NCBI GenBank assembly: GCA_037954325.1
Contig: JBBMNZ010000015.1
Coordinates: 2,604,001 to 2,668,000, forward strand
Direction of reading: 5' to 3'
Source: Fistularia commersonii
Lineage: Eukaryota; Chordata; Actinopteri; Syngnathiformes; Fistulariidae
Length of the DNA: 64,000 nucleotides
Under the pieces are notes generated by a model. That model ran no database searches. It was not told the DNA's origin and saw only the letters and a program-made list of their open reading frames with translations. Each line of letters begins with the position of its first letter. The first letter of the stretch is position 1. The translations under genes and the position numbers were made by a program. This document shows, one piece after another, positions 1 to 12,400 of this stretch.

Positions 1-345
1 GAAAAAGGAAACTTTCCCAAGACACCAGGATGATGTTTCACGCCTAGTGATACAAAAATATCCATGATACATCATAATAAGTTGATATTGCACGTATATC
101 CATTTACTGCAAAATAATAATCGGTGGCTTTCTAGCAGCGCAATCCTGACAACCGCTTTTCCTGAAAAAAAAAAATTGAAAGCAAGACTGATGAGAATGA
201 TAACGCTACGTAGAGCATAACGAATATTTAAGATGTAACCACAAATTTATTGAAAACCCTTTAAATCGATACATCTTCAATATCCGGGTTCAAGACTTTC
301 CACTGACCGTTAAAGTCAGCTCTGACAATATCAGGGTGTGGAATA
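1..345 (-). other. Start of the intron (or 3' UTR) after svil exon 32
   Basis: Apart from the read-through frame and the AATAAA, I see only AT-rich sequence. No headpiece exon is visible here. Confidence 0.7.
246..251 (-). promoter_or_regulatory. Candidate polyadenylation signal AATAAA
   Basis: A canonical AATAAA on the minus strand lies 9 nt past the read-through TAA. It could end a headpiece-less transcript, or be a chance match in AT-rich intron. Confidence 0.3.
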
Positions 346-346
346 C
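261..346 (-). CDS. svil: Possible read-through C-terminus of svil
   Basis: If the weak donor after exon 32 is not used, the frame continues for 28 codons (it opens GIPHPDIVRADFNGQW and closes NPDIEDVSI) to a TAA. It is protein-like in composition, but 28 open codons can also occur by chance. The product would lack the villin headpiece. I do not recall this tail in any supervillin. Confidence 0.3.
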
Positions 347-490
347 CTCTGCAGTACTGCAGCACCGTCTCCATTGCACACTTCCTGTCCGAGTCCCAGC
401 GGATCCGGGCCGAGCCGGTGCTCTCGCTCTCCTGAGGCCACCAGCCCTGCCACAGGTAGACCTCGTGGTGGTTATCGACCAGGAACAGAG
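347..490 (-). CDS. svil: svil exon 32, gelsolin-like repeat 5, last exon in window
   Basis: It reads LFLVDNHHEVYLWQGWWPQE, SARIRWDSDRKCAMETV, ending LQYCR. In known supervillins the next exons encode the linker and villin headpiece, which are absent here and should lie left of position 1. The acceptor follows a C-rich tract ending TTTAG. The donor AGAG|GTATTC is weak, and the frame also reads through it to a TAA at 263-261. Confidence 0.94.
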
Positions 491-3400
491 CTAAATGTGG
501 AGAGACGGGGGGGTGAGGGGCAAGATTACGACATGCTGTATCTTAAATCTTCAAGACTTTTAAGTGCACGGTTTGGTCCATGCTTTCAAGATTTAAGCCG
601 GTAAAAATAGATTTTTTTGATACTTCCTTGAGTCATACAAACAGGGTTGATAAACTATAAATAAGACTCCCAACTGACAGGCTCAAATAGGAACAGCAAT
701 TACCTCTTACACACTCAATTTCAAATTAAACTAAGCATGATACATGATGTGGGTTGGTTTAACGATCATATTACTTTAATTCTTAGCATTTTCACTTTCA
801 TTATCATCATTTTAATAAAATTATGCCTTTTCTCTGTCTTATCAAACAACTCAAACACCTTGTTTTCCCACATTGCCTGATCAGATGTTTTATATTCAAA
901 CCACTCTGTGTGTGTGTGTGTGTGTGTGTGTTTGTGTGTACCTGGCTGGGATGCTGAGTAAAGGTCCTCCTGCAGAAAAGGCATGGAGTTGACCTGGCTG
1001 GGCTCCCTGGCCGGGTACAGGAACTCCACAGCCAAGAACTCCCCCGAGTTGCTGCTCAGCTGGTACAGGCGCGGTGTGAAGTTAAACCTGCCTGGGTCTG
1101 GGAAGGTCAAAGGTCAAACAAGATGACACATAAGTAAGGGCTCAGCTAAACAGTATCACTTACAGGCTCTTTCAAAAATGGGGTCAAAGAGACAATTGAA
1201 GTACTTTATTTTAAGTAGAAGTCGACAGAAAATAAAAACATCTGCTAATCACATTTAAATGTAATGTCTAGCAAATAACCCCACTTTCCTCTGTTGCCAA
1301 CCTCTTATTGAAACATACAAGCCGCGACATCGACCAAACCTGACAAAAAAAACGCAAGACATATGAGTCCCCCTGCGCCACATCTGGCGCCCAGCTGAGC
1401 AGCGATGCTTTTTTTCCGCAATGAAAAACAAGTCCAGTGACATGTGATACATGGGGGTCCTCTGGGGAGCCTTCACTGTCGCAGCACAAACCTGATTTGT
1501 GGTTTTGTAAGAATTCATTATGTAATATCTTTACAATATGTTATGCAATATTTGCATTCGGTTATGAAGAAAACTTGCAACTCGTTTTTACGTTTTTTAT
1601 TTGAACTACGAGGGGAAATAATGCACTGAACACTGAATTTTGCTATTAGATATTGTGTGTTGACACAAATTTTTAGTAGTCTCTTATGACACAACATTAC
1701 ATTGAATGTAGTGCAGCACAGGAGGTAGTGCAATCCTTGGAATCAAACATTCCTGGTTCGATTCCCAGCTCCTCCTAGCGTGTCGAAGTGTTGCTGAGCG
1801 AGACACCGAACCCCTAACTGCTCCACTGACGGATGGCGACCTACCGCTCATGGTTCATCCATGACAGGTTAATTGCAGAGAATGAATTTCCTCACGGGGG
1901 ATTAATAAAGGATGAATTATTCTTAAGACATGCAGTTTAGTGGTTGTGTATTGGAGACAGTAAGGGGTTTTGCAAGTATGTGATGTTCAAGTAAAAATAA
2001 GGAGAGCTGAACAGAATACAGGAATTTAGGATGTTATATAGTTTTCCGGGTTAAGTTTGTATAGGAGCATTTAATAAGATACATGTAGTGGTAAAAAAAA
2101 TTTTTTTTTTTCCCCACCTTGCAGCATGCAGTCATACGCTTTCCTGTCCCTCCTACTGAGGGCTTCCCAAAATCCAGCGGGCTCCGCTCCTTCATCGCAT
2201 TCCAGGATGGTCATCTTGCTGCTGCTGTGAAGGCCTGCCTCCAGAGGACAGCTGAACAAAAGAAAAAGGTGCAGCGCTTAAGACGACACCAAAATGTAAA
2301 AAAGAAGCGAATCCATCCAGAATTCGACCCCCCCCCTCTCACTGTTCTTTGATCTTGTTGGCGGCGGTGCACGCCACCTCCCGGGTGTGCGGCTGAGCCT
2401 TGCAGCCGTGCCACAGGTAGATGAGGGCCTGGCTGACGCCCAGTAGGACCATGGAGACCCGGGAGCGCAGGCTGCTGCAGTGGCAGGCCACCTCCACCAG
2501 GTGGCTCTCCATCTCCAGCTCACCACGTACGCAGTAGAGGCGCCAGTCATCTGGAAGATGAGCATTTACTCGATGGTAACAATCAAATCGTCAAATTAAT
2601 TAGAAAATCTCCTTACTGACAAATGCGGGTGATGTTTATGATAATAATACATGAAACAATGTTTTTAGCTATAAATATTTATATGTATATTCACAAACTA
2701 AAAAGATTTCAGAGGCCTGGATAAAAAAAACATATTGGAGCTAAAAATAAAAAATACATGTACATATACAACATGTTGCATTCAATGGTCTAAGCATTCT
2801 GAGCAGCTAAATGTGAGAGTGAAATTTGCATTTCAACACAGCTGTTTGGTAAAGGCAGGTGGACCACTAAGAAATATTAGCAAACGCTGAGGGTGCCAAT
2901 TACTCCAGGAGGTGCCAAAATTGGGGCAGAAAATTCACGTTCAATAATATATAATTTAATTATATTAAATCTAGTTATTACTGTTAACTCTTTAATTGGA
3001 AAAGCTCATTGATTCAAAAGTAAAGCAATGTCCAAATAATATTACTACAACTGATAACAATCTGATAAGTCTCCCAATGCCCCCCAAAAGGGCAATTGAT
3101 TGACATGATCAATTGTTGTGCAATTTTTTGTGACCACATTTTTTTTTACTGTTATCATTATCAATGTATTTCTTTACAGGATTCTTATTTTGTGGTGAGG
3201 ATATTTATATATTTGCATTTCTGATTTTTAGTATTTATTTATAATTTGCTGGGCAGATAAATTGGGTTACATGTCATCTTACTATTTGGAGAAAATGGAA
3301 AAACCCATGATTTACAATGTAAGTGTGTGTAAAATGGGGGGCGGGGGGGACAATTTAAACAAAATAAATCTGTCCCTTTAATTCCTCATTTAGAGCCATA

Positions 3401-6400
3401 AGTCCATGTTATAGAAATATTTTGGTAATGTTATGGATATTACTACTCATGTTGCAATACTAAATCATGTGGACATACTCTGAGAGTTTTCCTCCTCTTC
3501 TTCCCTTTTCCCCGCATGGACGATCATCCCCCCTCTGAAGCACTGCAGAAAACAGGGAGGCTCTTTTCCCTGCTGGACTTGAATCTGGAAGAGGATGAAG
3601 GAAACGGAGACAAAGCTTAGAGGGGTGAAATTAAGAAAATGTGGAAGTGTGGATGTGGTGTTTTTCCGCATACCTGCGCTCCCCGCTCCTCGTCCAGTTC
3701 TACCGTCATCAGTGCCGAGGTTCCTTTTTCACTGACGGTGGAGTTTCGACCCTGCCAGAAGAAGTAGCAGCATCTTTCCTTTCCCGGCCCTGCCGTCTTC
3801 ACCTGCTGTGGGTTCTGTCTCTTTCCAACTAACAAGGCCGGAGTGAAAGAAAAAATTAATAGAAAAAAAAAAAAAAAGCCCTGGAATCTTCGGTTTGAAA
3901 ATCAGCTTAAAATTGTTAGTTTTGAGAAAGCTTATAGAGGTTTCTTGGCTAGCCTGTAGTTATGCTGTCATACTCTGCTGAGGTGTATCCCATAATGCAC
4001 TTCTGTCATTCCTCCCTCTCATCCCTTCCTGTCTGTACTCATGACCTGTCACCACTGCATGATAGTAACCTTATATCATCTCCTAAGTCCTTGGGCTCTC
4101 TCATTTTGCAGGTTCCCAGGGGACATGGCTTGATCTACTATAGCGGTCCTGCCAAGCGCCCACCATTGCGATTTACTTTATTAATATTAAAGTTACTATT
4201 TTATCATTACAGCTATTACCATGTAACCGTTAGCACCACCTTTATCATTGGTAAGAATTTTTGTGATTTCAACCCCAATACCCACCTCCCTCTCTATCAC
4301 ATTGTTCATTTCTATCTCTCTCTTTTTCTACCCTAACCGGTCGAGACAGAAAGACACCCGTATTGATATATTCCATCACACACGTCTCTCATTCCTCCTC
4401 TTCCAGGGGGCATGGCCTAAGCTACAACACAATCTTTATTTGTTTTATGAATATCAAACTTATAGTCATTATCATTTCAGCTAATACCATATAATTGTTT
4501 GCACTACTGTAATAATTAGGATAAGATCAATTGAGCCTGTTCCACCTAACACTTGTCTCTTGCTCTTTCTCTTCCTACTCAAACTGGTCGAGGCAGAAGG
4601 CCGCCAGCATTGAGCTGGGATCTGTCCAAGGTTTCTGCCAAAGTAAAAGGCAGTTTTTCCCTGTCACTGTTGCCAAGTGGTTACTCATTGGGAAAATGTT
4701 GGTTTCTATTTTAAAGAATGTGGTCCAGATTGGCTCTACATGGAAAGTGTCATGAGACAACTGTGTTGTGATTTGGGGCTATACAAATAAAATCTGACTT
4801 GACGATTATGTTGTGTTTTCCATATTATTATGTATGATTCATCAATGACCAAGACCAATGAGTAACTTTGCTTAAAGTAACTTTAACGTGTGTGTTTGTG
4901 CGCATTCACTCACATGCAAGACCACACACACACACACACACTGTAAATATATTCATTTGCTGTATTTCATTTTCTTCATTTCAGAAGTTAAAAACTAAAG
5001 AAAAATGCAGACAAATAAGAAACTAAAAAAGTTGAGGGGGCTTCTCAAGATCCTGACCTGCGGTGCCGATCATGTACTTCCACTTCACGACGTAGGTGTC
5101 GCCTTCGTGGAACTGGCCGATGCTCTGGCGCGGCAGGCGGCTGTAGTCAAACTCCAGGATGTGCCAAACCTCCACCACCAGCGTGCTGACCTCATAGCTC
5201 CGCCAGTCCTCTGCCTCCACCAGCCCGTAGCCTCGGCCCACGTTGAACCCTTCCAGTACGGTGAAGATGGGTGCCTGATGGAGGGGCATCATCAGGGAGG
5301 CGTCGTAGGCACGTGGCTGCTCAGCGGGCGGCTGTTCCTGAGAGGAAAATCCAAGTTGAAAACCAAGAAGACTACATTCCAAAAGGATAAAAAAACCAAA
5401 TTTCATCTATTTATTTTACCATTTGATAGCTGAGGTGGTTGTTGTTGGCTTTTGTTGGGCTGGGGGTTTTCCTGGTGTCGCTCCAGTCCAGGAACTTCTC
5501 CTTGAACAGGGTGGTTTCGTTGTGATGGGTCAGTCTGCCAAACACCGCCCAGTCAGGACGACCCTGGCCTTTCCTGTGGGTGACAAGAAACTCAGTGATG
5601 TTGTGGTTTGTGTTTCTTGTCACAGTAGAGGGCCATGTTATTGCCATTATAGGATATAGGAAGATGATGGAAGATGGAAATAATTCATAAAAATATTTAA
5701 GCATCATCCATGCAGTGACAATATAAAACGAATATGGGATAATTTGATCTCGGACAAACAAGGAGTGACAGTTATGTTTTTTTACAGGCCTCATGTTTTA
5801 CATCCTTCAAGTATGTTTCTTCATGATAACCTGCAAAAATGGTAGAGAAACGGTGATGAAAATTATTACAAATTAATAGGGAGGTGCTAAAAAGAAAATG
5901 TGGCCGTGGATGCAAATAGTCTTATTTGCTGAGACAAAGCATGGAAGCATCTTTTCATCCTGGTGTTTTTTTTTTTTTTTCTTGCATTGGTTCATCCAAG
6001 TGCAAACTCTCTGCAAATGGGAAAAAATAAATCTTTTGCCAAACAGGCACTGGTTTTTCTTGCAGTGAAAAACATTTAACATTTTTAACCCTCGTGCGAT
6101 CTTAACATTGTGTTTACTCCCCATGTCCTACGGGTCAAAAATGACCCATAAGACAATCTTTGTACCCTAGTGGTGTACAGCCCACATGGAAACATAAACA
6201 AAAAAGAAGTATCACTTTTTCTAATTAGGGGGTCTCTTTAGGAAAAGTCATACAATCTCAAGTTATAAAAAAAATAGGTTAAGGTGTTTTTTCTACAGCT
6301 AAACATGGTAGTGGGTCACTTTTGACCTGCAAGTCAACACAAGGGTTAAAGGTAAACCACAACAAGACTGTGAATGGGTGAGGGGGTGAATGCATTTCCT

Positions 6401-9400
6401 TACTTCGGGATGAGTGGGTTACACTCTCCAGGGTCAAGCGGGTTGATGTCACAATTGGTGTAATCAAAGGTGCCATTCCACAGGTGTTTAGCCAGCTGGA
6501 AAGCCACCTTCCTCTGTGCCAGCGTTACTTCCTTCCCGTGCCATATGTACATCTCACTGCCAAAGTCGAAAACTAAAACCTGCGTGGGGAAAAAACAAAC
6601 AAGGAAGGTCAATTTCTGGCCCCAAAATAACCATTGAAAAAAAAAAAAAAAAAGTTCCCGGTGAGCGATCTGTGTCTTCGTGCCTCTGTCGGATTGAGCA
6701 GGGAATAGCGGGGCATCTTGGCCCAAAAATCATCATCGGGTATCAGTTTGTTTTCCATCAGCCGGTATATGCAGTTTGTCTCCACAATGGCACCCTCGTA
6801 CAGCTCATCTTCATCTGGCGCTCCTGCAGCTGCAGAGACAGAGACGAAGACTTAAAAAAAAAACAAAACAAAACTGAGGTCCCCAAAAAAATCAGATAAT
6901 AAATGGGGAGAGACTCAGCTCGATCTGGTGGCTTACACTGGTAGCTGGTCTGGCCTCCCAGCAGCTTCCAGAACTCCTTGGCAGCGTGACTGTTTACGTT
7001 GACACTCTCCTCAATGATTTGGACATATTTTGCACGACAACCGAGGTCTCTCTTGCTCTGGATAAAGTTGGCTAACTCTGACGCCTATGAAAAAATAAAT
7101 AAATACATGAATAAGCTTCATAAAATAATTTCTATGTGAATTTGTGTTGTTTTTGTATAGTTAGAATTGTAAAATAATGTTCCAAATATGTAAATGTGAT
7201 AAAGTCGTCAATAAGCTTCCTGTAAATAAATAACAAAATAAATAAAATAAAAAAACAAAACAAGATGACCCCCGAAGGTTTATGAGCTTATAAGAATTAG
7301 TTCCCTGAGAAATGAATTCATATGTGAGTTTTGGGACGTTTTTGTATGGGGTCAGAATTAAAAAATATAAATGTGATGATGTCATCCATGAGTTTTATGG
7401 AAAAGTAATACATAAATAAATTGCTAGATAAAAAAAACAACACAAGATGACCCCTCAGTTTTATGAGTTAATGATAATTTGTTTTCAGCTATCGCTTCAG
7501 ATATAGTAAAACACTCCTGCAGCTGGTTCACAAAATTGATCACAAAATCTTTTAAAACATTGACACAAACCAGTAATCCATTAATTTGCAACTTCTCCCA
7601 CAAGTGAAGGCATTATTTGAAGAGTGATGTTTCCAGCTTTAGAAAAGTTCACGTTGACCCTTGCCCGTCGACTCACCGAGAATGAGCCTTTTTGTCCAGC
7701 GAGGGAGAAAACATCATTATAAGCTGATCTAAATTATAACTATGTCCCTTGTCACAGATACAAAAGCGGCCCTAGTGAATAAGTCGCGGCTTAGCACTTT
7801 CTATCAGTGTCACAGTGAGGTCACCTCTGATCAGACCTTTTCAACAACAGATCCGTTTGTCTCGGCTACAAGAAACACACTCTTGGACATCCCCCCCCCC
7901 CCCCCCCCCGGCCCTTCGTTTCGGCTGCACACTCATCGTCCTTTGCCTGTGTCGACATCCCACAGCTGTTTTCACGTGACACGTGTCAAACATCTACCGG
8001 TGCGTCTAACACCAATCATATCCGTCCCAGACTCGCCTTGTTTTTCTCAATGACGTTCGCAAACTCCCCGCTCCAGACGAAGCAGTGGTGGGGTGTGATG
8101 AGCAGGAAGCAGTCACCGCTGTTCAGGGAGGAGGCTCTGGGCTCCACCAGCCTCGTCTGGATGTGCCGTCGGCCTGGTGTCCAGTAACACAGACAAACAG
8201 ACACAGACTTTTTAATATCACATCATGTCATGCCAATCACGGGATGTCACGGGATGCCAATCATTACGGTTTTAGAATTCTGCATCCGCCCAACCAAATG
8301 CACCTCTTTATATTTAAAAAACAAACAAACTCACTTTTAAGTTCATGTTCTTTTGACTATATTTTTTGTTTGTTTTTTTTTAAACTCTCCACAGGGGCTA
8401 TCCTCCAACTCTGACCCTTCAGCCGTGATTATTGGTGACCGTAATGTCCAGTTTTAGTGGATTTGCCCTGGACGACACACTTTAAAAAAGCAGATCAGCC
8501 CAGGACATTGTGAGGTGACCTGGCCGGGGATGATTTAGAGCCACAGCTGTCAGCAACAGGAGTGAGGAGGTGCAAAAATAGACCATCTCTTGCTTCCTAT
8601 TTTAGATATCCTTCGGAAAGGACATCATTGAAGCAACATCCTTTGAAGCACTACTTTTAAAAAAAGTGCAGTTCTTCTTTATTCCATCCTGTTGAGTAAG
8701 AATAAGTTAGCTGCGACTGCCTCTGCCTCATCGGCAGGTTGAAGGTTTTTTGAATGTCTTTTGAAATAAACAAGACGGTTCAAAGCAACAGGGAAAGTTG
8801 AGCAACGCTCACGAGCTTGGGTTCGGCTCCGATGTCAACAGGGAGCAAAATAGATCGCACTGCTGACGCTCACAGACAGAGAGCGAGAGAGAGGAAGAAA
8901 AAAAAGACCTAGCCACTTTAAATCATTATACCGTAAATTCTGGCATATAAGCCGCTTCTTTTTTCACATGCTTTGAGAACTGCGGCTTTTTACAGCGATG
9001 CAGATAATTTATGGCTTTTTATAGGGTAATTATGGTGGCTTTTGCATTATGTACTGGTAGTTGGAGATGTTACTGTCATTTATTTAGTGAAAAGTTTTCA
9101 AAAAAATCGTTGTTGCGTTAATATCTCATGTTTCAATGGGGACAAGTGTGGCTTATATATGTACAAATTCTTTTTTCTTTTTTCTTTAGTATGTGCGGCC
9201 TATATAAAGGTTCGCTCTATAGTCCGGAATTTACAGTATTTATATAATTTCAGTGAAATGAGACAGCTTTGAGGATATCACTGTGATAAAACGCTTACAA
9301 AGAAACATTTAAAAACATGACTGAAAACATCGCACGATACTGGGAATGGAAAATAAACATAAATCCCAAGTTGGCTTTCAGAGTCTGTTCTGTAGCTGTT

Positions 9401-12400
9401 TGCAGTCATTCCTTTTTAAACATGTTTAAAACATTTTCATAGGAACAGCAAAAAATATGTATTTGCTATAGTATAGCTATAGTATATTTACGGCTTCTGA
9501 AAACAACAGTTAACCAACCGCAACCCTGCAGCTGTCAGTGCAAGCTAATAGAAAGATTGCCAAACCACGGTCAGCAAACACACAATTGTGATGTGTGACA
9601 TCACCTATTTCCAGCGAAGCTGCTTTAAACCAGCAAACCCTTAGCACATGCATGCACACACACAAACAAAACATTGCGGATTACATTGCTTTTTTTTCCC
9701 CAGAGGAGCTCAATAATTGAGGAGTTATTCATTTATTTACAACACATGGTGTAGCGATTTAAAAAAAAAAGGTGAATCAGACTTACAGGCTTATAAAAGC
9801 AAATGAAACTGTACTATTGAATTACTTGAATGAAAAAAAAATGAAATGAAAATTAAAAGAACTAGTAGGTCTTTTGATGTGGATTATTAAGTGGAATTTT
9901 AAAAAGGGGATTTTATCTCCTGATGCGGCCATTTTCCATCTGGCCTTTTGACTGACCTTTGACGCGCAAGAGCATGAGTTTCTTGTAAGGCACGGCGCTG
10001 TTGTTGGACATCTGCTCGGTAATGTTGACACTTCGCAGGTTGACATTGCTGAAGTTCTCCTTGCTTGCGAGACCGGCCAGGGCCACTTCTGAGAAGCCGG
10101 AGTTCTTGTTCACTGCGATAAACAGAGCACAACAAGTGGGGAGGAAGACTTTATATTAACCATTACATTTGACTACTACTCCCATAACAAGGGCATGGGA
10201 AGAAAGAAATGACCATAAAGTTACCACGGTGACTTTGTGGTTATTCTCGAATGCCAAACTATGGGCAGTAAAATTAAAAAAAAGAACATTAAAAAAAAAC
10301 AATGCGGCGCTTTTGAGGACTACTCGGTACAAAGGGAGGAAATGGGAGCCCGGCCTACAGATGTAGGTCAGCTCAGGTCCCGAAGGGGTTTTTGGTCACG
10401 GCTCTGTGAAACAAAGTGACGGGCCGTCGCCTGACGTGACAGAAGCAAATGCTCGCTGCTTCCCTTTTACAGCGGATGTAAATATGAAGGTCGGTATCTT
10501 CAAGTTAATATCACAGAGGAAACATGTTTGTCGGCGCTCTCCTGCTGTGTTGTATCAGCTACATACACGCAGTCATACACTCTCGAGCTTCAAAACTCTG
10601 AAGAGTCCAACATGAAGAAACAGTCGAGTGGTTGATGGTTTGAAAAAGTAAGGTCTTGAACGAAAGCCAGCAAAAAATGTAATTTGATAAAAGAAAACAA
10701 TAGCTATCAATTACAGTTGTGAAGACATATTGTTTCTTCAGTGCTTTTTGGCACTCGATTAAAAGACAAATACGTTTAGTTTGGATTTTATAGCTTTTAC
10801 TTCTGAGTGCATTGAAGGGCTTCGATACGATCAAGAATAGGAATTAGGCACTAGTATGTGTGTTTTGACCCTCATCCCTCAACACTCACTCTTCTCCGCC
10901 TTCATCCTCTTGCTCTCGAGCAAACCGATGTTGAGCCTCTGTTCCATGTACTCATGTCTGATGTCCTCTCTGGAGGCCAGCATCTTCAAGGGGTTCCTTG
11001 ATGCTTGGACGTTGCGCGATGGCCGCACCGCCCGCTTGTGCTGCACCATCTCCGAAGTCAGCCTGGGGAGAGTCCGGAAAGTTACCGGGTGAGTCGACCC
11101 CGCCCCGGGCTTTTCGCCGATAACCTCCGTCTAACAGGGGCTTACTTTGGCATCTGGGGGCCGAAGATGGCGTCGAAATCATCGTCTATCTCCACTGCGT
11201 TGGCCACTGTGGGCAGCTCCTCCACTTGGCGGTAGAACTTGGAAAAGGTTTCGTCTTCGAGGTTCATCACTTCTTTGACCTTCTTCTCTGTGACCGTGAT
11301 GGTGACCTCAGGCATTCCAGATGCTAGGAAGTGGAAAAAATAAGACATAATCTATATAATGCTGCTTACAGGTTCATACTGATTTACCAAGCTTACACTT
11401 AAATAGGTCACGTTGTGCTTTAAAGGGAGATGTATGCTATTTAAATGTGTTTTAAATGTCTGGCAGAGATGACAAATGAGCTGCAACCAACCTTTACTGT
11501 TGAGTTTGCCGAGGAAAGACTCCAGTTTATCCAGCTTCCTGTCCGACTCCAGCTCCAGATCCGGAATGGCCCTAATATCTGTGCACACACCGGTGTGTTA
11601 GAGGTCTACGTTTACGTTTTTTTTTTTTTAATTTCTCAATGACATAAATTAGTTTAAATGAGATTGGCTCAGCAGTAGGATTGTTTCAATAAAACTGGTA
11701 GAAAAACAACACGTGGAACAGGAGTTTAAGGAGTTACCGGCAGTGAAGGACTGACCATCGTGCGGTTTGGAGATGGGGGGGCTGCTGCTGCTGTTCTTGG
11801 ATTTGGGCAGCACTGGGGATTGGAGGGCGGAGGGGGAGGCCAAACCTGACGCATGAAAACACAAAGACCAAAAGCAATGAGAGGTCACAACACTCACCAT
11901 CTGGAGAAACATTCAAATGGCAATATCTCCTACCACCCCAATCCCTCCATTAGTTTTATTTCATCAAAGCACCAAACCACTAAACCACTTCATAAGACTG
12001 CATAATTCTGCAGTAATTCTTTGATGGATATGAATAATAATATCTAATATTAGTATTATTATTATTATTATTATCATTATAAGTAAAACAGGAGAGTAAA
12101 TGCAGTCAAATGGACGGTTTAGCATTATGCGAATACTTTTCCTTGTTTTCCGCCTCTGAAAGATTTGCATTATTGACTTTAATGAACTGATTGCAACATT
12201 TAATTCAACCATTTTAAAACACAATTAGCCAGAAATGTCTAGACCTGATTATAATTAATAGTAATAACTTAACACCAGATGCATTTCCTTTTAAAAGGAA
12301 ATTGAACAACTGGTAAAAATAAAAACCTGCCCATTCATAAGGAAGAAAGCAATAGTAACATTTTGGCAAAATTCAGTTGTGAATAAATGTCAGATGAGTC

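Noticed and set aside
5005..5433. 142-codon plus-strand open frame
   Set aside because: Antisense shadow of svil exon 26.
7742..8053. 103-codon plus-strand frame across the C19 run
   Set aside because: Poly-proline from a homopolymer inside svil intron 21; no family match.
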